Part shown: positions 46,853-55,811 of the stretch, piece by piece
Layout: each line of letters starts with the position of its first letter
How positions within the stretch are numbered: the stretch's first letter is position 1
Assembly: GCA_035968315.1 (NCBI GenBank)
Contig: JAVYIN010000005.1
Span: 620,001 to 684,000, forward strand
Direction: 5' to 3'
Source of the DNA: Nitrospira sp.
Lineage (GTDB): Bacteria; Nitrospirota; Nitrospiria; Nitrospirales; Nitrospiraceae
Length of the DNA stretch: 64,000 nucleotides
Made by a program: the position numbers and the translations under genes
The notes under the pieces: generated by a model
The model's database searches: none
What the model was told of the DNA's origin: nothing
What the model saw: only the letters and a program-made list of their open reading frames with translations

Positions 46853-47218
46853 CTCAGTCTGCTGATCCGAGTCCTCGCCACGATCGGCCATCGGGCAGAA
46901 GCCCGGGTGAAAAATGCAGCAGCCTAATCTGCACCACCCCCCATATTCTTGAGCGAAAAGCGGTCCTCAGGTGCCAAGTCAAGCAACGACCCTGATTCCC
47001 GGTTCTCTCCACCTATCTCACTTGATCAAAAAATACGCTAAAAATCAGAATACCCCATCTGTGTCATTGCTTTCTTATCCATACATGGGTAGGTGTTGAG
47101 CGAACATTCGGATAGGCGAAATGACTCCTATATCCATTTTCCTCTTCTGACGAACTTCCTTTCTTGACTTGAAGGAGGCGGGAAATGATAGGTTGCAAGG
47201 CGGTTGAGGAATATTCCT
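46853..47218. other. AT-rich intergenic region before the methylase operon
   Basis: No ORF or RNA gene is seen in this 366-nt gap. Base composition falls from GC-rich to AT-rich between about 46980 and 47200. A weak promoter candidate (TTGACT at 47164-47169) precedes the methylase start, which is overlapped by a 12-bp palindrome. Confidence 0.5.
47207..47218. promoter_or_regulatory. Palindrome over the methylase ribosome-binding site
   Basis: AGGAATATTCCT at 47207-47218 is a perfect 12-bp palindrome ending one base before ATG 47219 and containing the SD (GAGGA, 47206-47210). It could be an operator for autoregulation, or could pair in RNA to hide the SD. Role inferred. Confidence 0.35.
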
Positions 47219-48304
47219 ATGGTTGGAATCGATTTATTCTCAGGTGCCGGAGGTATGTCTATCGGTGCTACAATGGCAGGGGTCAGAATTTCCCTTGCCA
47301 TTGAGGCAGATCGATCTGCAGCGGCAACTTATGCTCAAAATCATCCAAACACCCCAGTCCTCCAAAAAGACATTCGGCTAGTTGACCCACTGAGCATTCC
47401 CCAGATTTCCAAACTTAAAAGAACAAAAGAACCAACTGTCATATTTGGCGGCCCACCATGCAGAGGATTTTCAACCTCAAATCAGCGAACCCGCTCAGCT
47501 TCAAACCCCTCAAATTGGTTATTTCGAGAATACACACGTTTCGTCAAAACTATCCATCCTGACTGGATTGTCTTCGAGAACGTACGAGGCATTATTGAAA
47601 CAGAAAGAGGTGCCTTTCTTGAGCATATAATGCGTGAGCTCAAAAAGATTGGCTATACCCTCTCTTTCGGAGTTCTCAACGCTAAGGACTTTGGTATTCC
47701 CCAAGACCGATCACGGCTTTTCATCATTGGGTCTCTCCATGGCGTTTCGTTACCACTACCCAAAGGAAAATCCCACCGCCAAATTACGGTACAAGAGGCT
47801 TTGAGTGATTTGCCTGAATTGGAAAATGGCGCAAGTTCCGATATGCTTCGGTATCCGGTCAAGGCTAGTACTTCGTATGCAAAAATGTTGCGTGGCACAT
47901 TGACCCACTGCAGTGGTCATCTTGTAACCCGCAACGCATCCTATGTACTGAGTCGTTACCGCCATATTCCGCAAGGAGGAAACTGGGAACAGATTCCTAG
48001 CCGTCTGATGAAAAATTATGCTGATCCTTCCCGATGTCATACTGGGATCTACTACAGACTAAAAGAGAATGAGCCTTCTATCGTAATTGGGAACTTCAGA
48101 AAGAATATGCTCATTCACCCAAGGCAAGACCGAGGGCTGTCTGTCCGCGAAGCGGCCAGGCTTCAGTCTTTCCCTGATTGGTTCCGGTTCACCGGATCAA
48201 TAGGCTTTCAACAACAGCAAGTGGGGAATGCCGTCCCTCCGTTTTTAGCTAAAGCAATTTTCCAAGAACTACTTTCTATTAATCAATCCGGTGATTGCAC
48301 ATGA
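47219..48304 (+). CDS. DNA (cytosine-5) methyltransferase
   Basis: 361 residues from ATG 47219 (a TTG 15 nt upstream is the alternative). Motif I DLFSGAGGMSIGAT, motif IV GGPPCRGFSTSNQ (catalytic Cys; PCR replaces the usual PCQ), motif VI FENVRGIIET, motif VIII QDRSRLFIIG, motif IX-like REAARLQSFPDWFRF and motif X QQVGNAVPP are all present. Target specificity cannot be read off. Codon use and GC are lower than the flanks. First gene of a four-gene operon; the next gene overlaps by 4 nt. Confidence 0.92.
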   Translation: MVGIDLFSGAGGMSIGATMAGVRISLAIEADRSAAATYAQNHPNTPVLQKDIRLVDPLSIPQISKLKRTKEPTVIFGGPPCRGFSTSNQRTRSASNPSNWLFREYTRFVKTIHPDWIVFENVRGIIETERGAFLEHIMRELKKIGYTLSFGVLNAKDFGIPQDRSRLFIIGSLHGVSLPLPKGKSHRQITVQEALSDLPELENGASSDMLRYPVKASTSYAKMLRGTLTHCSGHLVTRNASYVLSRYRHIPQGGNWEQIPSRLMKNYADPSRCHTGIYYRLKENEPSIVIGNFRKNMLIHPRQDRGLSVREAARLQSFPDWFRFTGSIGFQQQQVGNAVPPFLAKAIFQELLSINQSGDCT

Positions 48305-49329
48305 CCCTGGCTCACCTATTACCGTTGGAAGCATGCCTAAAGGAAGTATCGGCCTCATCGAGGAATGAATTTCCAACCCCACAAATTGACTATTTCCAAC
48401 GATATCGCTCCGTTAAGGAGTGGTTAATTAACAATGTGTACAAGCATATTGGGGCTACTCTTGCAACCGATGGAGGAATCTATACGGATCATGGCCCCGA
48501 TCACTTCGACCAGGTTATTGTTTACGCTGGGCTAATGATTGGTGCCGAAGAGCCCAAATGCGTTCCGGATCGATTGAAGCCCTACGAGGTATACGTCCTT
48601 CTCATGGCTATCCTGTTACATGATGCGGGCAACGTCTATGGACGTATCGGTCATGAAAAGAAAGCCTTCAAACTCCTCAGTGAAATGGGAGCGTTGGCTG
48701 GGGATGATAACGTCCAGAAGAAAGACATTGCCGATGTGGCACAGGCGCATGGCGGGGAAACACCAACAGGAGATAAAGATACAATTGGAATCCTCAAAGA
48801 ACATAGTCGGCATGCGACGGCCAGCTTCAGAGCACAGGTCTTAGCGGCTCTCCTTAGATTTGCCGATGAGGTCTGTGAAAACCGTGGTCGTGGGGCACGA
48901 GTACTTCTTGATGGAGGAGCCATTAGCAAGAAGAGTGAAGTCTATCATGCGTATGCTGAGTCAGTAACAACTGCGTGGCCTGATAGAGGCGCCAAAACTA
49001 TTGATATTAAATATGACATCCCGATCAACCGAGCAACACGTTTATGGGGAAAAGGTGACGGTGAAACATATCTGATCGATGAGATCCTGCTCCGGTTAGA
49101 AAAAATGGACCTCGAGCGAAAATATTGCACTCGTTTCATGTTCCCGGTATTTAGAGTGGATCGAATTGATGTGACGATCAATATTAACGGAGAAGACATG
49201 ACTCCAATCCAAACACATCCCATTCGACTTGAGGAGTCTGGGTACCCATCCTCTCCTGAAAACCTAGCCAAGAGATACCCCCATCTGCTTGGGCAAACAC
49301 TTCACAAATGTCTCCAAACTAAGATTTAA
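48301..49329 (+). CDS. HD-domain phosphohydrolase of the methylase operon
   Basis: 342 residues from ATG 48301, overlapping the methylase stop (ATGA). Metal site of the HD family: TDHGPDHFDQV (about 62), LLMAILLHDAGNVYGRIGHE (the HD pair, about 107) and further D residues in LLRFADEVCENRG. C-terminal part is mixed alpha/beta. HD proteins in conflict systems cleave nucleotides, ssDNA or cyclic messengers; here it is the candidate effector or second-messenger hydrolase. Similarity to Cas3/HD-CE-type domains is a pattern-level impression. Confidence 0.75.
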   Translation: MTLAHLLPLEACLKEVSASSRNEFPTPQIDYFQRYRSVKEWLINNVYKHIGATLATDGGIYTDHGPDHFDQVIVYAGLMIGAEEPKCVPDRLKPYEVYVLLMAILLHDAGNVYGRIGHEKKAFKLLSEMGALAGDDNVQKKDIADVAQAHGGETPTGDKDTIGILKEHSRHATASFRAQVLAALLRFADEVCENRGRGARVLLDGGAISKKSEVYHAYAESVTTAWPDRGAKTIDIKYDIPINRATRLWGKGDGETYLIDEILLRLEKMDLERKYCTRFMFPVFRVDRIDVTININGEDMTPIQTHPIRLEESGYPSSPENLAKRYPHLLGQTLHKCLQTKI

Positions 49330-49335
49330 GCATCT

Positions 49336-51126
49336 ATGGATGTCATTGGCCAAAATCCTTTTTCCGTTCAAACTCCAGAAGGCATGTCAGCCCAAGAGAT
49401 AGTAGATTTGTTCGTTGACATCTTCTCAGATTACTTCAACGTCCAAAAGACTGGACATGCATTTCTTCACGGGCCTCGCGGGTCAGGCAAGAGCATGATG
49501 CTGCGCTTTATGGCACCTGATTGCCAAATGATAAGTCGAAACGTGTCCCTTAAACAGCTCCCTTACTTCGGTGTATATGCCTCAATTAAAGCTACAGATC
49601 TAAGACTTAGTGAATTTGCTCGTCTCAAAGATAAATTCGCTGAGGTTATCCTTGCAGAACATGCAATGGCTCTTTTTTTCGCCACAAAAACAATTTTCGC
49701 AATTGATTCTGCAGTTAGTATTAGCAATCTGTCCGAAGCAGAATCCAAAGAAGTTTTCCAGACTTGCTCGCGAATCCTTGAGCGTTTGCAACAAGCAGGT
49801 TGGACTCCGAAATCAGAGGCTGAGAAACCAACAACTCTTGCGGATCTCGTAAAGCTCTTTGACAGCCTCTACTTAAGGACCATCGCATACCTCCGAACAG
49901 TTTCATTCACAGGGAAGGATATGCCGTACTCCGACGCATTGTTGGGATTTCATGATTTCCTACTTCCACTTTTCAAAGATCTCTCTAGCCTAAGCTTCAT
50001 GCCCAGCGGCCCTATATTTCTGATGATCGATGACGCAGACAATCTCAGCGAAAAACAAACCCAAATACTTAACACCTGGGTATCTTCCCGAAGCACAGAC
50101 TTCGTTTGCCTTAAAATCGCCACCCAATTGAACTACAAGACCTATCGCACAATCAACGAAGGCAAGATAGCCTCACCACATGATTTCTCAGAAAGTAATA
50201 TTACCAGCATCTATACCTCTCCCAAAGAGCGGTATCCAAACTGGGTTAAAGAGATTGTAAGAAAACGGCTGCAAAGAGCAGCCATCACCGCATCTCCCGA
50301 AGAATTCTTCCCAGAGGACAAGGCGCAAGAGGCTAAAATTGAAGAAATAGCCAAAGAGCTTAAAGCCAACTGGCCAAAGTTTGGTCGTGGGTATCGTCCA
50401 GAAGACGACGCTTATCGCTATGCCAGACCAGAGTATATTAAGCGGTTAAGGGGAAGCAGCAAGCAAGGATCCACCTATCGTTACGCAGGGTTCAAACAGA
50501 TCGTTCATATTTCTTCTGGTGTTATTCGTCACTTCCTTGAGTCCGCGTCTCTTATGTACGGTGAGCAAAGAAAACATTCCAAACATGGCACGGTACAATT
50601 TATTGACCCCAGAATTCAGCACGACATTCTCAAGGGACAGTCAGACAATTTCATGATGGCCGAGTTCGACAGATTAGCGATAGACGAGCAACAAAATCCC
50701 GACAATGTTACGAAAACTCAACGCCTCAAAAATCTCGTGACAGTTTTGGGTGGCTTATTCCAAATGATCCTTGTCTCCAACGCAGCCGAACGTCGGATAT
50801 TTTCATTTGCTCTTTCTGACGAACTAGATCCCGAAGTTAAGGAAGTCCTGAAACTTGGGATTGAGAATGGATACCTCTATGAAGCTGCAATCGGCACAAA
50901 GGAAGGAACAGGGCGAACTAGACTCTACGTTCTAAGCCGTATGATGGCACCCCATTTCCTACTCGACCCAACCGGCTTCTCCGCATATAAGTTCGTCACC
51001 AACGAATTTTTGCGAAGTGCTATCCTACATCCCACCACAACCCTGCGCAGCATTAAGAACCGAATAGATGATGAAGTAATTGGCAGTTCTCAACGAGATC
51101 TCTTTTCGGAGGAAACTTCTTCGTGA
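49336..51126 (+). CDS. Large P-loop ATPase (ORC/STAND-like) of the methylase operon
   Basis: 596 residues. Walker A GPRGSGKSMMLRF (about 45), Walker B IFLMIDDADNLS (about 237), then a helical C-terminal half containing a probable winged helix (GYLYEAAIGTKEGTGRTRLY). The plan of Walker A close to the N-terminus, DD box and long helical tail is that of ORC/STAND ATPases used as sensors in defence systems. Codons are AT-rich. It begins 6 nt after the HD gene and overlaps the next gene by 4 nt. Confidence 0.75.
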   Translation: MDVIGQNPFSVQTPEGMSAQEIVDLFVDIFSDYFNVQKTGHAFLHGPRGSGKSMMLRFMAPDCQMISRNVSLKQLPYFGVYASIKATDLRLSEFARLKDKFAEVILAEHAMALFFATKTIFAIDSAVSISNLSEAESKEVFQTCSRILERLQQAGWTPKSEAEKPTTLADLVKLFDSLYLRTIAYLRTVSFTGKDMPYSDALLGFHDFLLPLFKDLSSLSFMPSGPIFLMIDDADNLSEKQTQILNTWVSSRSTDFVCLKIATQLNYKTYRTINEGKIASPHDFSESNITSIYTSPKERYPNWVKEIVRKRLQRAAITASPEEFFPEDKAQEAKIEEIAKELKANWPKFGRGYRPEDDAYRYARPEYIKRLRGSSKQGSTYRYAGFKQIVHISSGVIRHFLESASLMYGEQRKHSKHGTVQFIDPRIQHDILKGQSDNFMMAEFDRLAIDEQQNPDNVTKTQRLKNLVTVLGGLFQMILVSNAAERRIFSFALSDELDPEVKEVLKLGIENGYLYEAAIGTKEGTGRTRLYVLSRMMAPHFLLDPTGFSAYKFVTNEFLRSAILHPTTTLRSIKNRIDDEVIGSSQRDLFSEETSS

Positions 51127-52136
51127 AGCTTTCAACTAAAATCTCTCTTGCCGAACTGCATAATTATGCTCCGGATAAGATTGATCTCTTCATTGGGTGT
51201 GCAAGCTTCGAGAAGCGATCCCAGTCTCTCGCAAGAGCGATCACGCCAAATCGGGTCGGTCATGCCGTGTTTTGTGTAAACGAAGATTATGCCGAATCTG
51301 CCAGCAAGAATATCGAGGCCTTGAAGAATCTCTATCCGTCAAAGCACGAGATACTGAATATTCGAACTGACGCCCCCCTATTGGCAGCAGATCATTTTTC
51401 TGAAACTCTGGCTGCTGCCCCCATAATATCTGGGGGAACCATATTTGTTGATATTACAACATTTACTCACGAGCAATTGCTTATACTCATTCGGATACTC
51501 CGCAACTCAGTGCATAGATTTAAGATCATTGCTGGCTATACTGGCGCCAGCCAATACGCAACAGATCTACCTGACGAACAAAAATGGCTCAGCAAAGGTG
51601 TAGATGATATCCGCTCAGTCCTTGGGTATCCAGGCAATCTACTACCATCGAGAAAACTGCATCTAGTTGTATTGGCAGGTTTTGAGAGCGAGCGAGCCGA
51701 GAAGGTCATTGAGGCCTACGATCCAGCAATTATCTCACTAGGCATAGGAGAGCAATCAGCCTCCATAAGCAAAGAACACCATGCTACCAACGCAGTGTTT
51801 CACAGAAAACTCCTGGAGCTCGTCGAAAAAAAGGCCACCGTAATTGCAAAGGTTGAACAATTCCAATTCTCATGCATCGACCCTCTTGATACTAGACGCA
51901 CAATTCTAGAACAGGCAAAGAAATTCCCAGGTCACAACACCGTAATCGCCCCCATGAACACAAAGATATCAACTCTCGGCACTGCCTTAGCTGCATTTGA
52001 AGAAGAATCGCTGCAAGTCTGCTACGCTCACCCTAAGGCTTATAATACTCATACATATTCCCTACCGGGATCAGATTGTCGCTTATTTGATCTAACGGAT
52101 GAACTTGACGCAATGACATCCCCTGCTGAATTATAG
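51123..52136 (+). CDS. Unknown alpha/beta protein ending the methylase operon
   Basis: 337 residues, starting at GTG 51123 that overlaps the ATPase TGA. Not recognised. Two Rossmann-like halves can be seen: KIDLFIGCASFEKRSQSLAR, HAVFCVNEDYAESASKNIEA and GGTIFVDITTFTHEQLLILI in the first; KLHLVVLAGFESERAEKVIE, HNTVIAPMNTKISTLGTALA and ESLQVCYAHPKAYNTHTYSL in the second. Such repeats resemble nucleotide- or second-messenger-binding folds (for example CARF-like), but no diagnostic motif is present. Probably soluble: no membrane segment. Confidence 0.7.
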   Translation: MKLSTKISLAELHNYAPDKIDLFIGCASFEKRSQSLARAITPNRVGHAVFCVNEDYAESASKNIEALKNLYPSKHEILNIRTDAPLLAADHFSETLAAAPIISGGTIFVDITTFTHEQLLILIRILRNSVHRFKIIAGYTGASQYATDLPDEQKWLSKGVDDIRSVLGYPGNLLPSRKLHLVVLAGFESERAEKVIEAYDPAIISLGIGEQSASISKEHHATNAVFHRKLLELVEKKATVIAKVEQFQFSCIDPLDTRRTILEQAKKFPGHNTVIAPMNTKISTLGTALAAFEEESLQVCYAHPKAYNTHTYSLPGSDCRLFDLTDELDAMTSPAEL

Positions 52137-52259
52137 CCACGCCTATGCTTTCGTCTGTTGACCGGAATCACCTCCCCCTCCTGAGAATAAAATTTTAACA
52201 TTCTGAATTGTTCAAAATTTGGCAAAACCTGAGACCGCCTAGTGTTACCGGCACAGATC

Positions 52260-52688
52260 ATGACCGACGCTTACAATCTCCACCGCTTCCTCGACGCACA
52301 AGCGCACACCTACAACACAGTCCTTGCTGAGCTGCGGGCCGGAAGAAAGCGTAGTCACTGGATCTGGTTTATCTTTCCTCAAATCACAGGTCTTGGCCGC
52401 AGTAGCATGGCGCAGCAGTTTGCCATTGCCTCTCTCGACGAGGCCAAGGCTTACATACAGCACGCTATCCTTGGTCCCAGACTCCGAGCATGTACGCAGC
52501 TTGTTCTCGACGTGGAGGGGCGTAGCGCTGAAGAGATCTTCGGGTATCCCGACCATCTGAAATTCCGCTCCTGCCTGACCTTGTTTTCGACCGCTGCCAC
52601 CGACAACGCACTCTTCAAAGACGCCCTGCTCAAGTACTTCGACGGCCAGCCCGACCAACTGACGCTCGATCTTTTGGTGCAGCAATAG
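52260..52688 (+). CDS. DUF1810 family protein
   Basis: 142 residues from ATG 52260 (a start at 52242 would add six residues). The RKRSHWIWFIFPQITGLGRS block and ARAYIQH-like DEAKAYIQHAILGPRLRACT, then HLKFRSCLTLFSTAA, are the DUF1810 signature. Function unknown in the family. Back to high-GC composition, so it may mark the right edge of the island. Confidence 0.88.
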   Translation: MTDAYNLHRFLDAQAHTYNTVLAELRAGRKRSHWIWFIFPQITGLGRSSMAQQFAIASLDEAKAYIQHAILGPRLRACTQLVLDVEGRSAEEIFGYPDHLKFRSCLTLFSTAATDNALFKDALLKYFDGQPDQLTLDLLVQQ

Positions 52689-53025
52689 GTTTCCTCCGCC
52701 TTTCCCCAGTGTGGCCGATGCGCATCGCCCAACCACAACCGGCACAAGTGGTCCGTCCCGTCTCCCCTCCTTGATCATGGGCCAACACACGTTATCTATA
52801 TAGTGGGCGGAGGTTGGTGAGAGGAACACTCAATGGAATCGAGGTCGGGTGTAGGGGCGGTGAGCAGGCCCACCGATGGGTGGGAAGTCTAAAACCCCTC
52901 CGAGATCTCAGCAATTGACACACATCTCTCAGAACCTGCTTCCGCTCCGCTTTTTTATTGTCTATCCCTCAGCCTTTTCCCCTCGCAACGCCCATTCTTG
53001 ACGAGAGCCAAATTATGATTATCCG

Positions 53026-53120
53026 GTAGATAGGGGCTGTGAGCGCAGCTCGAAGACTCCACTGCCCATCTCTTCGAGCGAAGGGTTGCCTCCCACGTCG
53101 CTCACACCCCCTGTTTTTTT
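53026..53120 (+). ncRNA. Candidate small RNA with intrinsic terminator
   Basis: Nested stems: outer GGGG-C-TGTGAGCG (53033-53045) pairs with CGCTCACACCCC (53099-53110); inner GCTCGAAGA (53048-53056) pairs with TCTTCGAGC (53071-53079). The outer stem is followed by CTGTTTTTTT (53111-53120), an intrinsic-terminator tail. A possible -10 (TATGAT, 53014-53019) puts the start near 53026, giving about 95 nt. The CCTCCC stretch in the 3' loop could pair with ribosome-binding sites. Not 4.5S RNA (no GGAAG core). No family recognised. Confidence 0.5.
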
Positions 53121-53234
53121 AAGCATCACGGGCACGGGAGTTTTTCTGACTCACCGTTTCCCTATGCGCGATGGTCCAGTGTCCGGCATGCGCAGACAAT
53201 ACCCCTCTCATAGAGCCTCATCTTCCTTCTCCAC

Positions 53235-53451
53235 GTGCGGCGGAGACGACCCTCCACCTGCGACATGCACGAAGGCGCGGGCACCACGCTTGTTGATCAG
53301 CTGCGGCCAGCTCCTGGCTGGCAATGCCGATGTTCGAAGATCCGTTCAGGCGACGCATTGAACGGAACAAGTTTCGGCGTTGAGCAGATGATCCACGTAG
53401 CGTGGTCGCGCCACAGTGCCGGAGCAGGCGGAGGGATCGTCTCCGCCGCAC
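53235..53451. repeat. 217-bp MITE/REP-like inverted-repeat element
   Basis: Terminal arms GTGCGGCGGAGACGACCCTCC at 53235-53255 (shown here in short as GTGCGGCGGAGACGA + CCCTCC) and its inverse at 53430-53451 match at 21 of 22 positions, with one extra base. Inside, ACCACGC (53283-53289)/GCGTGGT (53400-53406) and TCCGTTC (53341-53347)/GAACGGA (53360-53366) nest symmetrically around the centre. The whole can fold as a long cruciform. No ORF of its own is convincing. Mobile or REP-like origin is inferred. Confidence 0.6.
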
Positions 53452-53549
53452 ACCCCTCCCCCTTCCTTGACACCCCTTCCGGCGGCTCGTATGCTCAAAA
53501 TTGCCGGTAACGGTTTATTCTGATTCGGATGTGCCGGAGGGACACCTCG

Positions 53550-54884
53550 ATGGACTTCCCGAGCAGTCCTCCCTGTCTGCGGCTCCTGTCCCGGCTCATC
53601 GCGGTTGGCGCGATGTTCGCCGTCTTGCTGACTGCCCCGCTTTCTGTGCGCGCCGAATCGTCCGTAGTGCTCGCCACCTATGACGGGATCATCAATCCGG
53701 TCTCCGCCGAATATCTGCACGATGCGCTCGCGTCGGCCCAAGAAACGAAGGCGCAGGCGCTGGTCATCCGCCTCAATACGCCCGGCGGCCTCGATACGTC
53801 GATGCGGCTCATCATCAAGGATCTGACCGGCGCCACTGTGCCCGTGATCGTCTATGTCGCGCCCTCCAGCGGGCGGGCCGCCTCGGCCGGGGTCTTTATC
53901 ACGATGGCCGCGCATGTGGCGGCGATGGCGCCCGGCACCAACATCGGCGCCGCCCATCCCGTGTCCGTGGGCGGGGGCGAGATGGATGCGACGATGAAGG
54001 AGAAGGTGGAGAACGATTCCGTGGCCTATCTCAAATCAATCGCCGAGCAGCGGGGCCGGAACGCCGCCTGGGCGGAAGAGGCCGTCCGGAAGAGTGTGTC
54101 GGTGACGGAACGGGAGGCCGTGAAGCTGAAGATCGTCGATCTGATTGCCGAAGACATCCCGGCGCTGCTCAAACAGCTGGACGGCCGCACGGTTCCCCTC
54201 TCCAGCGGACCGGCGGTGCTGCACACGGCGGATGCCACGGTGCGCGAATTCCCGATGGGGCTTCGCCTCGAACTGCTCAAGACGCTCAGCGATCCCAACA
54301 TCGCCTATCTGCTCATGACCATCGGCACGATCGGCATCATCGCCGAGCTCTATAATCCCGGCGCGATTCTGCCGGGCGTCGTCGGGGCCATCAGTCTGAT
54401 CCTGGCCTTTTACTCCTTTCAGTCGCTGCCGGTGAACTATGCGGGCGTGCTCTTGTTCCTGCTCGGGATCGTCTTCTTCATTCTGGAAGCCAGCGTGACC
54501 AGTTACGGCTTGCTGGGCATCGGCGGGGTCGTGTCGATGCTCCTCGGATCGGTGATGCTAATCAAGACCGATGCGGAGTTTCTGCAGATTTCCTGGTCGG
54601 TCATCCTGCCGGTGGTCCTCCTTGTGGGAGCCTTCTCCCTCTTGATCGTCGGCATGGGCCTGCGGGCGATGGGGCGGCGGCCGGTGACCGGCCGGGAGGA
54701 AATGGTCGGGCTGGTGGGCATTGCCAAGACGGCGCTGGCGCCGCACGGCCAATTGGCGGTCCATGGCGAACTCTGGGAAGCCACCAGCGACCAGCCGCTC
54801 CGGGCGGGGGACGAAGCCGAAGTGGTGCGCATGGATGGCTTGCGATTGTACGTGAAACCCCTCTCCACACAGAAAGAGGCCTGA
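53550..54884 (+). CDS. nfeD: NfeD-family membrane protein with ClpP-type serine protease domain
   Basis: 444 residues from ATG 53550 (GGAGG 9 nt upstream). Signal/anchor ([17 protein letters not shown]), a ClpP-like protease domain ([30 protein letters not shown] with the catalytic Ser about 112; a Lys follows), four C-terminal membrane segments and a soluble NfeD OB-fold ([21 protein letters not shown]). These proteases cleave the C-terminus of stomatin-type partners. The slipin gene follows after 1 nt, the usual pair. Confidence 0.93.
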   Translation: MDFPSSPPCLRLLSRLIAVGAMFAVLLTAPLSVRAESSVVLATYDGIINPVSAEYLHDALASAQETKAQALVIRLNTPGGLDTSMRLIIKDLTGATVPVIVYVAPSSGRAASAGVFITMAAHVAAMAPGTNIGAAHPVSVGGGEMDATMKEKVENDSVAYLKSIAEQRGRNAAWAEEAVRKSVSVTEREAVKLKIVDLIAEDIPALLKQLDGRTVPLSSGPAVLHTADATVREFPMGLRLELLKTLSDPNIAYLLMTIGTIGIIAELYNPGAILPGVVGAISLILAFYSFQSLPVNYAGVLLFLLGIVFFILEASVTSYGLLGIGGVVSMLLGSVMLIKTDAEFLQISWSVILPVVLLVGAFSLLIVGMGLRAMGRRPVTGREEMVGLVGIAKTALAPHGQLAVHGELWEATSDQPLRAGDEAEVVRMDGLRLYVKPLSTQKEA

Positions 54885-54885
54885 T

Positions 54886-55659
54886 ATGCTGTTCAGTCCA
54901 TTTGCCGCCGTGCTTCTCGTCTTGATCCTGATTCTGATGGGGTTCAACGTCCTGCGGGAATACGAACGGGCGGTGATCTTCCGCTGGGGCCGGCTGTCGC
55001 GCGGGCTCGTCGGGGGCAACGGGCCCGGCGTGGTGATCATCCTGCCGTTTATCGACAAACTGGTGCGGGTCAGTTTGCGCACGGTGGCGATGGATGTGCC
55101 GCCCCAGGACGTGATCACCAAGGACAACGTCAGCGTCAAGGTGAACGCCGTCATCTACTTCCGGGTGGTGGACCAGGAGCGCGCCATCATTCAAGTCGAA
55201 GATTATCTCTATGCCACCTCCATGATGTCGCAAACGACGCTCCGGAGCGTGCTGGGGCAGAGCCAGCTCGACGACCTGCTGTCGAAGCGGGAGCAGATCA
55301 ACGCCGACCTCCAGCGGATCATCGACCAGCAGACGGAGCCCTGGGGCATCAAAGTCACCGCCGTGGAAGTGAAGAACGTGGACCTGCCGCAGGAAATGCA
55401 ACGGGCCATCGCGCGCCAGGCGGAAGCGGAGCGCGAACGGCGCGCGAAGGTTATCCATGCCGAAGGCGAATTCGAGGCCTCGCGCCGCCTGGCCGATGCC
55501 GCCGATGTGATCAGCCGCAACCCGGCCGCCTTGCAGCTCCGGTATTTGCAAACGCTGGTGGAAATCGCGGCGGAGAAAAACTCGACGACGATCTTCCCGA
55601 TCCCCATCGACACCATCGCGCCGTTCCTCAAGGGTTTTGAGAAGAAACCAGAGCCGTAG
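54886..55659 (+). CDS. Slipin / stomatin-like SPFH protein
   Basis: 257 residues. One membrane segment ([18 protein letters not shown]) then the SPFH domain: [32 protein letters not shown]-like [20 protein letters not shown] and [15 protein letters not shown], and the coiled region [20 protein letters not shown]. Assembles membrane microdomains and is a likely NfeD substrate. Starts 1 nt after the nfeD stop. Confidence 0.94.
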   Translation: MLFSPFAAVLLVLILILMGFNVLREYERAVIFRWGRLSRGLVGGNGPGVVIILPFIDKLVRVSLRTVAMDVPPQDVITKDNVSVKVNAVIYFRVVDQERAIIQVEDYLYATSMMSQTTLRSVLGQSQLDDLLSKREQINADLQRIIDQQTEPWGIKVTAVEVKNVDLPQEMQRAIARQAEAERERRAKVIHAEGEFEASRRLADAADVISRNPAALQLRYLQTLVEIAAEKNSTTIFPIPIDTIAPFLKGFEKKPEP

Positions 55660-55811
55660 CTTGTGTGTCCCAGGGGCTATGCCTCCGTCCCCCTGTCATA
55701 GGCAGGACGCTCCCCCGCTCCTTGCCCTTCCGCAGGGGCCTATGTAAGGATTGGACCTATCGTTCGACTCCTGAATAGATGCGACGCCCATCCAGCTAAA
55801 GGAGATCCCCT

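Larger units (their letters stand above)
52689..53549. other. Gene-free region with a candidate sRNA and an inverted-repeat element
   Basis: No convincing protein gene in about 860 nt. The first 340 nt show only a short hairpin (CCCACC/GGTGGG, 52869-52884). A terminated structured RNA candidate lies at 53026-53120 and a palindromic element at 53235-53451, each listed separately. Confidence 0.6.

Noticed and set aside
53346-53957. 203-codon minus-strand frame and other frames in 53086-53528
   Set aside because: The frame overlaps nfeD on the other strand and reads through the inverted-repeat element; no start with SD and no conserved motif.
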